From: Gemmatirosa kalamazoonensis
GTDB lineage: Bacteria; Gemmatimonadota; Gemmatimonadetes; Gemmatimonadales; Gemmatimonadaceae
DNA length: 64,000 nucleotides
Reading direction: 5' to 3'
Assembly (NCBI RefSeq): GCF_000522985.1
Contig: NZ_CP007128.1
Location: 4,820,220-4,884,219 of the forward strand
How positions within the stretch are numbered: position 1 is the stretch's first letter; the number at the start of each line of letters is the position of its first letter. Below are positions 55,192 through 62,802 of the stretch, one piece after another. The translations under genes and the position numbers were made by a program. Under the pieces are notes generated by a model that was not told the DNA's origin, searched no databases, and saw only the letters and a list, made by a program, of their open reading frames with translations.

Positions 55192-56010
55192 ATGCCTCTC
55201 TCCGCCCTCGTGGACGACGTGTGGGCGCGCGCCGCGGCCGGGCTCGCGCTCGCCGCGGCGATCGCGCTCGCCGCGCGGCGTGCGCGCTCCCTCTCGCCGA
55301 GCGGCGCCGTCGCCGCCGTCGTCGTCGGCACGGCGGCGATCGCCGCGGGCTGGCGCTACGGCGCGCTGCTCATCGTCTACTTCGTCGCGAGCAGCCTGCT
55401 GTCGCGGTGGCGCGCGGTGGAGAAGGCGCGTCGTACGGGCGGCGTCGTGGAGAAAGGCGGCGAGCGCGACGCGCGGCAGGTGCTCGCGAACGGCGCCGCG
55501 TTCACGGTGTGCGCGCTCGCCACGCTCGGGCCGATCGGTTCCGCGGCGCGGCCGTGGGAGGCCGCCGCCGCGGGCGCGCTCGCCGCGGCGACCGCCGACA
55601 CGTGGGCGACGGAGATCGGCACGCTCGCCCGACGCGCGCCGATCTCGCTCGCCACGCTGCGCACCGTGCCGCCCGGCACGTCGGGCGCGGTGTCGGTTCC
55701 GGGCACGCTCGCCCTCGCGCTCGGCGCGGTCGTCGTCGGCGCGCTGGCGCGCGCGTTAGGCATCGCCGCGGCGTGGCCGGTCGCGGCGGGCGGCGCGGCC
55801 GGCGCCGTCGCCGACACGCTGCTCGGCGCCGCGCTGCAGGAGCGGCGCTGGTGCGCGCGCTGCGACCGCGCCACCGAGCAGCGCGTGCACGCGTGCGGCA
55901 TGCCGACGATCCACGCGGGCGGCGTGCGCGGCGTGGACAACGACGCGGTCAACCTCGCGTGCACGGTGGTCGGTGCGGCGACCGGCGCGCTGCTCGCGGG
56001 GGCGCCGTGA
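55192..56010 (+). CDS. DUF92 family membrane protein (phytol-phosphate kinase-like)
   Basis: 272 aa with about six to seven transmembrane helices. It carries DUF92 signatures: SLSPSGAVAAVVVGTAAIA, ADTWATEIGTL and SVPGTLALALGAVVVGAL, and an internal CARC/CG motif (WCARCDRATEQRVHACG). Plant members (VTE6) phosphorylate phytyl phosphate; bacterial ones are uncharacterised. Its stop overlaps the next gene (GTGA), which encodes a geranylgeranyl-reductase-like enzyme, so the two may act on an isoprenoid. The pairing makes a prenyl-lipid role likelier. Confidence 0.82.
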   Translation: MPLSALVDDVWARAAAGLALAAAIALAARRARSLSPSGAVAAVVVGTAAIAAGWRYGALLIVYFVASSLLSRWRAVEKARRTGGVVEKGGERDARQVLANGAAFTVCALATLGPIGSAARPWEAAAAGALAAATADTWATEIGTLARRAPISLATLRTVPPGTSGAVSVPGTLALALGAVVVGALARALGIAAAWPVAAGGAAGAVADTLLGAALQERRWCARCDRATEQRVHACGMPTIHAGGVRGVDNDAVNLACTVVGAATGALLAGAP

Positions 56011-57236
56011 GCATCGGCTTCGACGCGCAGGTCATCGTGGTCGGCGGCGGCCCCGCCGGCGCATCCACGGCGTGGCATCTCGCGCGCGCCGGCGTCGACG
56101 TGCTCGTGCTCGACCGCGCGCGCTTCCCGCGCGACAAGACGTGCGCCGAGTGCCTGAGCCCCGAGTCCGCGCGGCTGCTCGACGCGATGGGCGCGCTCGA
56201 TGCCCTCAGCGCGGTCGGCGCGAAGCTGCGCGGCATGGTGGTGCGCGCGCCGAGCGGCGACGAGATCCGCGGCGGCTTCGTCGCCGCGCACGGCTGGCGC
56301 GCGCCGCGCGACTGGGGGCTCGCCGTCTCCCGCCGCGTGCTCGACGCCACGCTGGTCGCGCGTGCGCGTGCGGTGGGCGCGCGCGTGCGCGAGGGCGCGC
56401 GCGTCGCCGACGTCGTACGTGACGCGGCGGGGCGCGTGTGCGGCGTGCGCGTGCTCGACGCGTCGGGCGCGACGACCGAGCTGCGCGCACGCATCGTCGT
56501 CGGCGCCGACGGGCTGCGGTCGGTGATCGTGCGCCGGCTCGGTCTCGCGCGCGTGCGCGCGTGGCCGCGGCGCCTCGCGCTCGTCGCCCACTGGCGCGGC
56601 GTGGACGGCATCACCGACCACGGCGAGATGCACGTCGAGCGTGACGGCTTCGTCGGCATCGCCGACATCGGCGACGGGGTGACCAACACGTCGATGGTGG
56701 TGCCCGCGCGCGAGGCGCAGCGGATCTCCGGCGACCCGGCGTCGTACCTCGCGTCGTGGATCCGCGGCCGCGCGCACCTCGCGCCGCGTTTCGCCGCCGC
56801 CGAGCGCGTGGACACGGTGCGCGTCACGGGGCCGTTCGCGTCGGCGTCGCGGCGCGGCTGGGCGCCCGGTGCGGCGCTCGTCGGCGACGCGGCGGACTTC
56901 TTCGATCCGTTCACCGGCGAGGGCGTGTTCGCCGCGCTGCGCGGCGGCGAGATCCTCGCGCCGTTCGTCGCCGAGTCGTGCGCGCTTCCCGCCGCGCGCG
57001 CCGACCGCGCGCTCGCCGGCTACGAGACCGCGCGCCGCCGCGCGTTCGGCGGCAAGTGGGCGGTGGAGCGCATCATCGGCGCGGTCGTCGACGTGCCGCC
57101 GCTCATGAACCGCGCCGCTCACACGCTGTCGCGCCGCCGCGACCTCGCCGACCTCCTCGTCGGCGTCGCCGGCGACTTCGTGCCGCCGTCGGCGGTGCTG
57201 AACGCGCGGTACGTGTGGCGTGTGTTCGTGAAGTGA
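56007..57236 (+). CDS. FAD-dependent oxidoreductase, geranylgeranyl reductase family
   Basis: 409 aa from GTG overlapping the upstream stop. The N-terminal dinucleotide-binding motif is VIVVGGGPAGASTAWHLARAGVDVLVLDRARFPRDKTC (the FPRDKxCG-like motif of this family), and the second FAD motif is GAALVGDAADFFDPFTGEGVFAALRGGE. Family members reduce isoprenoid double bonds or hydroxylate aromatic polyketides. Reaction not known. It is coupled to DUF92 and close to flavin reductase, methyltransferase, cyclase-like and ketosynthase genes. Confidence 0.85.
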   Translation: MSIGFDAQVIVVGGGPAGASTAWHLARAGVDVLVLDRARFPRDKTCAECLSPESARLLDAMGALDALSAVGAKLRGMVVRAPSGDEIRGGFVAAHGWRAPRDWGLAVSRRVLDATLVARARAVGARVREGARVADVVRDAAGRVCGVRVLDASGATTELRARIVVGADGLRSVIVRRLGLARVRAWPRRLALVAHWRGVDGITDHGEMHVERDGFVGIADIGDGVTNTSMVVPAREAQRISGDPASYLASWIRGRAHLAPRFAAAERVDTVRVTGPFASASRRGWAPGAALVGDAADFFDPFTGEGVFAALRGGEILAPFVAESCALPAARADRALAGYETARRRAFGGKWAVERIIGAVVDVPPLMNRAAHTLSRRRDLADLLVGVAGDFVPPSAVLNARYVWRVFVK

Positions 57237-57240
57237 CCAT

Positions 57241-57246
57241 TACGTT
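57241..57246 (+). promoter_or_regulatory. -10-like TACGTT, leaderless flavin reductase promoter
   Basis: TACGTT is 6 nt before ATG 57253, immediately after the oxidoreductase stop. It is identical to the hexamer before the ECF sigma gene at 4465. Confidence 0.4.
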
Positions 57247-57252
57247 CTCCCC

Positions 57253-57732
57253 ATGCCCCTCGACCCCGACAGCTTCCGCAGCGTGCTCGGACGGTTCGCG
57301 TCCGGCGTCACCGTCGTCACGACCGTCGACGAGGCGGGGCACGACCACGGCATGACGGTCAGCGCGTTCTGCTCGCTCAGCCTCGAGCCCCCACTCGTGC
57401 TCGTGTGCATCGACCGGACGGCATCGATGCACGACCTGCTGCAGCCCGAGCGCGCGTTCGCGGTGAACGTGCTCTCCGCGGGGCAGGAGGCGCTGTCGCG
57501 GCGCTTCGCGTCGGGCGACCCGCCGAACCGCTTCGATGGGCTGGGCTACGAGCGCGGCCGCACCGGCGTGCCGCTGCTGCAGGACGTGCTCGCGTGGCTC
57601 GAGGCCCGCGTCGAGCGGCGGCACACCGAGGGCGACCACACGATCGTCGTCGGCCGCGTGGAGACCGCCGCCGCGCACCAGGAGCGACCGCTGCTCTACT
57701 ATCGCGGCGGCTACGCGCAACTTGAACGTTAG
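57253..57732 (+). CDS. Flavin reductase (HpaC-like) domain protein
   Basis: 159 aa, complete for the family. The FMN-binding split-barrel signature is evident: FASGVTVVTTVDEAGHDHGMTVSAFCSLSLEPPLVLVCID at residues 15-56, then FAVNVLSAGQEALSRRFAS. It supplies reduced flavin to a partner monooxygenase or reduces flavin with NAD(P)H. A role beside the upstream FAD enzyme is plausible. The stop codon TAG is part of the octamer CGTTAGGC. Confidence 0.85.
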   Translation: MPLDPDSFRSVLGRFASGVTVVTTVDEAGHDHGMTVSAFCSLSLEPPLVLVCIDRTASMHDLLQPERAFAVNVLSAGQEALSRRFASGDPPNRFDGLGYERGRTGVPLLQDVLAWLEARVERRHTEGDHTIVVGRVETAAAHQERPLLYYRGGYAQLER

Positions 57733-57751
57733 GCATGTTGGTGCTGGCCTC

Positions 57752-57828
57752 CTCTACGCTCCACGCTCCACGCTGGCTTTGGCGCGACTCGTGGCGAGCG
57801 TGGAGCGTGGAGCGTGGAGCGTGGAGGG
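57752..57828. repeat. Inverted heptamer array (unit GAGCGTG), second locus
   Basis: The left arm has CACGCTC units, the right four GAGCGTG units, ending GGAGGGG just before the GTG of the methyltransferase (57832), so the repeat itself supplies the ribosome-binding site. Same unit as the pilT-pilC array. Confidence 0.85.
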
Positions 57829-57831
57829 GCC

Positions 57832-58584
57832 GTGCTAGTTCCCCGCCGCCGGCGCGGTCGCGAGCTGCTCGACGATCCCGCCGTGGACCCGGCGCTCGCC
57901 GAGCGGTCGCTGCGCGACGTCGCGCGGTCGAACGCGCTGTTCGGCGGGCGGCGCGCGGTGCTGCGTGCGGTCGACGCGCTGCTCCCCGCCCTCGGCGCCC
58001 GCGCGACGCTGCTCGACGTCGGCACGGGGCTTGGCGACATCCCCGCCGCGGCGCAGCGGCTCGCCGCGGGGCGGGGCGTCACGCTCGCGACCGTCGGCGT
58101 CGAGTTTCGCCCGTCGCTCGCCGCGGCGAGCCGCGTGCGCACCGACGCGTCGGTGTGCGGCGACGTGCTCGCGCTGCCGCTCGCCGACGGCGCCGTGGAC
58201 GTCGTGACCTGCTCGCAGCTGCTGCACCACTTCACGGAGGACGATGCCGTGCGCGCGCTGCGCGAGCTCTCGCGCGTCGCCCGCGTCGCGGTCGTCGTCG
58301 GCGACCTGCGTCGGAGCTGGCTCGCGGCGTCCCTGTTCTGGCTCGTCTCGTGGCCGCTCGGCTTCCACCGCGTCACGCGCCACGACGGCACGCTCTCCGT
58401 GCTGCGTGGGTTCACCGCCGACGAGCTGCGCGCGATGGCCGAGCGCGCGGGGGTGCCGCGGCCCGAGGTGCGCCGGTCGCTCGGCTGGCGGCTCGCCGCG
58501 ACCTGGCGCGTTGCCCGGGCAACCGAACGGCACCTCGGCGAAAGCCGGGACCCTGGCGCCGCGCCGCGCGCGCGGGCAAGGTAG
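57832..58584 (+). CDS. SAM-dependent methyltransferase
   Basis: 250 aa from GTG 57832. Motif I is LLDVGTGLGDIP (residues 60-71), and VVTCSQLLHHFTEDDAVRAL is the post-motif region of class I Rossmann methyltransferases. The N-terminal 50 residues are helical and proline/arginine-rich, common in the polyketide/lipid type of methyltransferase. The substrate is probably a small lipid or aromatic. It shares a compact strand with the SRPBCC gene (5-nt gap). Confidence 0.82.
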   Translation: MLVPRRRRGRELLDDPAVDPALAERSLRDVARSNALFGGRRAVLRAVDALLPALGARATLLDVGTGLGDIPAAAQRLAAGRGVTLATVGVEFRPSLAAASRVRTDASVCGDVLALPLADGAVDVVTCSQLLHHFTEDDAVRALRELSRVARVAVVVGDLRRSWLAASLFWLVSWPLGFHRVTRHDGTLSVLRGFTADELRAMAERAGVPRPEVRRSLGWRLAATWRVARATERHLGESRDPGAAPRARAR

Positions 58585-58589
58585 CCGGC

Positions 58590-59153
58590 ATGACCAGCAC
58601 GCCCGATCCCGCGCCGACGAGCCAGCCGGAGCGCGCGCCGCGCAAGCCGTACGTGCTCGGGCCCATGCCGCTCGACCGCGTGATGATGACGCTCGACGAG
58701 CGCACCGTCGCCGCGCCCGTCGAGCGGATCTTCGCGCTCGCGCGCGACGTCGAGGCGTGGCCGCGTCACCTGCCGCACTATCGCTTCGTGAAGTTCCGCC
58801 GCCGCGCGCGTGACGGCGGCGGGCTCGTGGAGATGTCGGCGAACCGCGCGTTCGGGCCGATGCAGTGGCCGACGTGGTGGCTCAGCGAGATGTCGGTCGA
58901 CGAGCGCGCGCCTGCGGTCCGCTTCCGCCACGTCGACGGCGTGACGACGGGGATGGACGTCGAGTGGAGCTTCCGCCGCGTCGACGGCGGCACGCACGTG
59001 CGCATCCTGCACGTGTGGGACGGCCCGGGCTGGCCGGTGATCGGCACGTTCGCCGCCGTCGGCGTCATCGGGCCGGTGTTCGTGCACGGCATCGCCAAGC
59101 GGACGCTCGCCGGACTGGCCGCGGTCGCCGAAGGGACGAAGGGCGCTGGATGA
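58590..59153 (+). CDS. SRPBCC (START-like) cyclase/lipid-binding protein
   Basis: 187 aa. The helix-grip pattern is visible: VAAPVERIFALARDVEAWPRHLPHYRFVKF, then GGGLVEMSANRAFGPMQWPTWW, GTHVRILHVWDGPGW and a C-terminal helix KRTLAGLAAVAEG. Members cyclise polyketides, bind coenzyme Q or carry lipids. Between a methyltransferase and a ketosynthase, an aromatase/cyclase-like role is attractive but not shown. The N-terminus is a proline-rich extension. Confidence 0.75.
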   Translation: MTSTPDPAPTSQPERAPRKPYVLGPMPLDRVMMTLDERTVAAPVERIFALARDVEAWPRHLPHYRFVKFRRRARDGGGLVEMSANRAFGPMQWPTWWLSEMSVDERAPAVRFRHVDGVTTGMDVEWSFRRVDGGTHVRILHVWDGPGWPVIGTFAAVGVIGPVFVHGIAKRTLAGLAAVAEGTKGAG

Positions 59154-59216
59154 AGGGACGAATCGGGCCGCTCGCGCGGTCCGATCAGGGGGGAGGCAGG
59201 GGACAGCAACCACGAG

Positions 59217-60461
59217 GTGCATGTGCAGCGTCGTCGCGTCGTCATCACGGGCATCGGTCCGATCACGCCCATCGGTACATCCGCACGCGGTCTCCGCGAC
59301 GGCCTGCGCGCCGAGCGCTCGGCGGTGCGCGAGGTCACGCGGTTCGACACGTCGCCGTGGCGCACCCACATCGCGGCGCAGGTCGACGACTTCCACGCCA
59401 CCGACCATCTCGAGGCGAGGCGCGCGAAGCGGCTCGACCGGTTCGGCCAGTTCTCGGTCGTCGCCGCGCAGCTCGCGCTCGACGACGCGCAGCTTGACAT
59501 CACGCGCGAGAACCGCGACCGCGTCGGCGCGATGATGGGCAGCGCGCTCGGCGGCATCGGCTTCGCCGAGGAGCAGATGATCAACTTCCTGCAGGAGGGC
59601 GTGCGCGCGGTCGATCCGTCGGTCGCGCTCAAGGTCTTCTGCGGCGCGGCGAGCTGCAACATCGCCATCGAGATGGGCGTCACCGGGCCTAACAGCACGA
59701 ACGCGATGAGCTGCGCGTCGGGCACCATCGCGATCGGCGAGGCGTTCCGTCAGATCCGCGACGGCTACGCCGACGTCATGCTCGCCGGCGGCTCCGAGGC
59801 GCCGCTCGCGCCGCTGTCGTTCGGCGCGTTCGCGATCATCCGCGCCATGAGCACGCGCAACGACGATCCGTCGAGCGCGTCGCGCCCGTTCGACCGCGCG
59901 CGCGACGGCTTCGTGATGGGCGAGGGCGCCGCGGTGCTGCTGCTCGAGGAGCGCTCGCGCGCGCTCGCCCGCGGCGCGCGGGTGTACGCGGAGCTGGTGG
60001 GCTTCGGCACGACGAACGACGCGTATCACATGACCGCGCCGCGCCCCGACGGCACACAGGCCGCGCGCGCCATGCGTCTCGCGCTCAGCGACGCGGACGT
60101 GCAGCCGCACGAGGTGCAGTACGTCAACGCGCACGGCAGCTCCACGCCGCTCAACGACCCGACCGAGACGCTCGCGCTGAAGCAGGTCTTCGGCGACCAC
60201 GCGTCGAGGCTGCGCGTGAGCTCCACGAAGGGCTACTACGGCCACGCGCTCGGCGCGTCGGGCGCGTTCGAGGCGGCGATCAGCGCGTTCGCGCTGCACG
60301 ACGAGTGGCTGCCGCCGACGGTGAACCTGCAGTGCCCCGACGACGCGTGCGATCTCGACTACCTCCCGGGTCACGGCCGCGACGCGCGGGTCGAGCACGT
60401 GCTGTCGAACAGCTTCGGGTTCGGGGGGATCAACGCCGCGTTAGTATTCCGCAGGGCATGA
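59217..60461 (+). CDS. Beta-ketoacyl-ACP synthase II-like (FabF family) ketosynthase
   Basis: 414 aa from GTG 59217 (GTG 59223 is an alternative). The active cysteine is C166 in NAMSCASGT; histidines are in VNAHGSSTPLND and YYGHALGASG. The Cys-His-His triad is intact, so it should condense acyl groups. Its phrase NSFGFGGINAALVF is a normal FabF end. No acyl carrier protein or reductase gene is nearby, so it may be a specialised synthase for the adjoining methyltransferase/cyclase genes and not primary fatty-acid synthesis. Confidence 0.88.
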   Translation: MHVQRRRVVITGIGPITPIGTSARGLRDGLRAERSAVREVTRFDTSPWRTHIAAQVDDFHATDHLEARRAKRLDRFGQFSVVAAQLALDDAQLDITRENRDRVGAMMGSALGGIGFAEEQMINFLQEGVRAVDPSVALKVFCGAASCNIAIEMGVTGPNSTNAMSCASGTIAIGEAFRQIRDGYADVMLAGGSEAPLAPLSFGAFAIIRAMSTRNDDPSSASRPFDRARDGFVMGEGAAVLLLEERSRALARGARVYAELVGFGTTNDAYHMTAPRPDGTQAARAMRLALSDADVQPHEVQYVNAHGSSTPLNDPTETLALKQVFGDHASRLRVSSTKGYYGHALGASGAFEAAISAFALHDEWLPPTVNLQCPDDACDLDYLPGHGRDARVEHVLSNSFGFGGINAALVFRRA

Positions 60462-60528
60462 GGGCAGGAGGGCGCGAAGCGAGGGCAGGAGGCCTCGTGC
60501 CCTCCTGCGCTCCTGCCCTCCTGCCCTC
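60461..60528. repeat. Inverted octamer array (unit GGAGGGCA), second locus
   Basis: The left arm carries AGGGCAGGAGGGC and GAGGGCAGGAGG; the right has CCTCCTGC repeats. Same unit as the array at 54360 but with different interruption, filling the ketosynthase-aquaporin gap. Confidence 0.85.
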
Positions 60529-60559
60529 CCCTCGATCCCCCATCTCGCCCCTGGCCCCC

Positions 60560-61294
60560 ATGAGAGATTCCCTCCGTCACTTCGTCGCGGAGTTCGTCGG
60601 CACGTTCGCGCTCGTCTTCGTCGGCGGCGCGGCGCTCATGATGGCGCAGGGCGGCGCGGGATCGCTCGGCACGGTCGCCGCCGCGCACGGGCTGATCCTC
60701 GCCGTGATGGTCTCCGCGGTGATGCGCATCTCCGGCCACTTCAACCCGGCCGTCACGCTCGGCTTCCTCGTCACGCGGCGCATCCAGCCGCTCATGGCCG
60801 CGGTGTACGTCGTCGCGCAGCTCGTCGGCGCGATGGCGGCCGCGTACCTCCACAAGGCGGTGGTGCCGAGCGACGTGTACGCCGCGGCGCATGGCGGCAC
60901 GCTGTCCATCGCGTCCACGGTGAGCGGCGGCCAGGCGTTCGGGCTCGAGGCCGTCGCGACGTTCTTCCTCGTGTTCACCGTGTTCGGCACCGCGGTCGAC
61001 CCGCAGGCGCCGAAGGTCGGCGGCTTCGCCATCGGGCTCACGGTGGCGGCGGACATCCTCGCCATCGGCCCGATGACGGGCGCCGCGATGAACCCGGCGC
61101 GCGCGTTCGGGCCCGCCGTCGCGTTCGGTCAGTGGGAGGGGCAGCTCATCTACTGGGTCGCCCCCATCGTGGGCGGTGTGGTCGCGGCGCTGCTCTACGA
61201 CCAGCTCTTCCTCCCGCGCGCGCCCGAGATGCCAGGCAGCGGCGCGGTGCAGCCGGCCAAGGGGCGCGGCGCGCCGCGCGAGCACGCAGTCTGA
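60560..61294 (+). CDS. MIP-family channel (aquaporin/glycerol facilitator)
   Basis: 244 aa, six transmembrane helices. Both NPA motifs are intact: HFNPAVTLG near residue 61 and AAMNPARAFGPAV near 178. ARAFGP after the second NPA supports a water channel (AqpZ) over glycerol, though the selectivity filter is not resolved. The ATG at 60560 is 32 nt past the hairpin array. It ends with an arginine/alanine tail. Confidence 0.9.
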   Translation: MRDSLRHFVAEFVGTFALVFVGGAALMMAQGGAGSLGTVAAAHGLILAVMVSAVMRISGHFNPAVTLGFLVTRRIQPLMAAVYVVAQLVGAMAAAYLHKAVVPSDVYAAAHGGTLSIASTVSGGQAFGLEAVATFFLVFTVFGTAVDPQAPKVGGFAIGLTVAADILAIGPMTGAAMNPARAFGPAVAFGQWEGQLIYWVAPIVGGVVAALLYDQLFLPRAPEMPGSGAVQPAKGRGAPREHAV

Positions 61295-61299
61295 CTCGG

Positions 61300-61488
61300 A
61301 GGACGGTGGCGCGAACGGCGCTGGGCACGGCGCCGGCGGTACGGCGCTGGCGGTGAGGCGCGATGAGGCGAACGACGCCCACGACGCTCGAACCGCGCAG
61401 TCCGGCGCCGTGCCGCGGCGTGAGACGGTGTTTGCGCTCCATCGCGCCGTATCGCCCGCGCGGCACCGCCCGCGCGCTCCGCCATGTC
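61300..61488. repeat. Long imperfect palindrome, family copy 3
   Basis: It fills most of the gap between the aquaporin and the LiaF-like gene. A segment AACCGCGCAGTCCGGCGCC...GCGTGAGACGGTGTTTGCG...CATCGCGC matches copy 1 over about 55 bases with roughly three in four identical. The remaining flanks hold further GGCGC-rich inverted stretches. Confidence 0.7.
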
Positions 61489-61515
61489 CCTGACACCTGC
61501 CCGTAAGGTGGCTCG

Positions 61516-61521
61516 TAGGAT
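61516..61521 (+). promoter_or_regulatory. -10-like TAGGAT, leaderless LiaF-like promoter
   Basis: TAGGAT ends 5 nt before ATG 61527. It lies after the palindrome copy 3. No Shine-Dalgarno is seen. Confidence 0.45.
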
Positions 61522-61526
61522 CAAGC

Positions 61527-62246
61527 ATGCCTGACGATATATCGAACCGCGCCCGGCCGGCCGACGCCTCGACGGCGCCGCTGCCCATCTCGCAGATGCC
61601 GGCCTCCGCCTCCCGGGTGGCGGCGAGCGCGATCGAGGCGGCGCGCGAGCGGACGATCCGGGTGCTCACCGACCGCTTCGCCGACGACACGCTGTCCATC
61701 GACCAGTTCGAGGCGCTGCTCGACCGGATGTACAAGGCGAGCACGGTATCGGAGCTCGACGGGCTGCTGAGCGAGGTCGAGTCGCGTCCGATGCACCGCG
61801 TCGCCGTCACGCCGTCGTACGCCGAGCCCGCGGCGACGCGGCGCGTGCTCTCGATCATGAGCAACACCGAGCGCAGCGGCCGGTGGGCGATGCCGCGTCA
61901 GCTCGAGGTACGCTCGCTCATGAGCTCCATCGTGCTCGATCTGCGCGAGACGCCGCTCCCCGCCGGCGTGTGCGAGATCGACCTGCTCGCCGTGATGGCG
62001 AACCTCGAGGTCCTCGTGCCCCCCGGCGTCGTCGTCGAGGACCTCGCGCTCGGCGTCATGGCGAACGTCGAGAATCGGACGTTCGACGATCCCGACGCGC
62101 CCATCGACGCCCCGCGCATCCGCATCACGGGCACCGCGATCATGGCGAACGTCGAGATCCGCACGGCGCCCGCCGGGCTGCCGTTCCGCGACGCATGGAA
62201 GGAGGCGCGCCGCATGTGGCGGCGGCGCCGGCGCGGCGAGATCTAG
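61527..62246 (+). CDS. DUF1707/LiaF-like membrane-stress protein
   Basis: 239 aa, cytosolic or peripheral. Residues about 40-90 (RTIRVLTDRFADDTLSIDQFEALLDRMYKASTVSELDGLLSEV) form a DUF1707/SHOCT-like helical region; the C-terminal half (LRETPLPAGVCEIDLLAVMANLEVLVPPGVVVEDLALGVMANVEN) is a LiaF C-terminal-like beta domain. LiaF-like proteins sense cell-envelope stress in Gram-positives; in diderms function is unknown. No membrane helix is evident, which differs from classical LiaF. It ends just before the convergent pyrophosphatase. Confidence 0.75.
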   Translation: MPDDISNRARPADASTAPLPISQMPASASRVAASAIEAARERTIRVLTDRFADDTLSIDQFEALLDRMYKASTVSELDGLLSEVESRPMHRVAVTPSYAEPAATRRVLSIMSNTERSGRWAMPRQLEVRSLMSSIVLDLRETPLPAGVCEIDLLAVMANLEVLVPPGVVVEDLALGVMANVENRTFDDPDAPIDAPRIRITGTAIMANVEIRTAPAGLPFRDAWKEARRMWRRRRRGEI

Positions 62247-62249
62247 CGC

Positions 62250-62798
62250 CTAACGGATCGTCGACGCCGCGCCGTACTTCGCCTCGTAGCGCTCCATCGA
62301 CTCGTTGATCAGTCGCAGCGCCGACTCGCTCTTCTCCCATCCGATGATCTCGACGCGCTTGCCCTCGAGGTCCTTGTAGATGTGGAAGAAGTGCTCTACT
62401 TCCTTGAGGAAGTGCGCCGGCAGATCCGCGATGTCGAAGTACTCCTGGTGCAGCGGATCGTGGCACGGCACGGCGAGGATCTTGTCGTCCGGCTCCCCCT
62501 TGTCGAGCATGCGCAGCACGCCGATCGGCCGCGCGTCGATCTGACAGCCGGGGAACGTGGGCTCCTGTATCCGCACCAGGATGTCCATCGGGTCGCCGTC
62601 CTCGTGCAGCGTGCGCGGGATGAACCCGTAGTCGCCGGGATAGTGCACGGCGGAGTAGAGCACGCGGTCGAGCCGGAGCAGGCCGGTCTCCTTGTCCAGC
62701 TCGTACTTGTTGCGGCTCTTCGCCGGGATCTCGATGATCGCCGTGACCTGGTCAGGCGGATGCGGTCCGGGCGGGAGGTCGTGCCAAGCGTTGATCAT
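62250..62798 (-). CDS. ppa: Inorganic pyrophosphatase
   Basis: 182 aa from ATG 62798, usual for family I enzymes. Metal/substrate residues lie in IEIPAKSRNKYELDKETG, YPGDYGFIPRTL and DGDPMDILV, with later KPDD-like region GEPDDKILAVP. It hydrolyses PPi to drive biosynthesis. The longer ORF start at 62834 is rejected because TATCAT (62805-62810) lies 6 nt before the chosen ATG. Its stop TAG is embedded in the octamer CGTTAGGC. Confidence 0.92.
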   Translation of the reverse strand: MINAWHDLPPGPHPPDQVTAIIEIPAKSRNKYELDKETGLLRLDRVLYSAVHYPGDYGFIPRTLHEDGDPMDILVRIQEPTFPGCQIDARPIGVLRMLDKGEPDDKILAVPCHDPLHQEYFDIADLPAHFLKEVEHFFHIYKDLEGKRVEIIGWEKSESALRLINESMERYEAKYGAASTIR

Positions 62799-62802
62799 GT
62801 AG

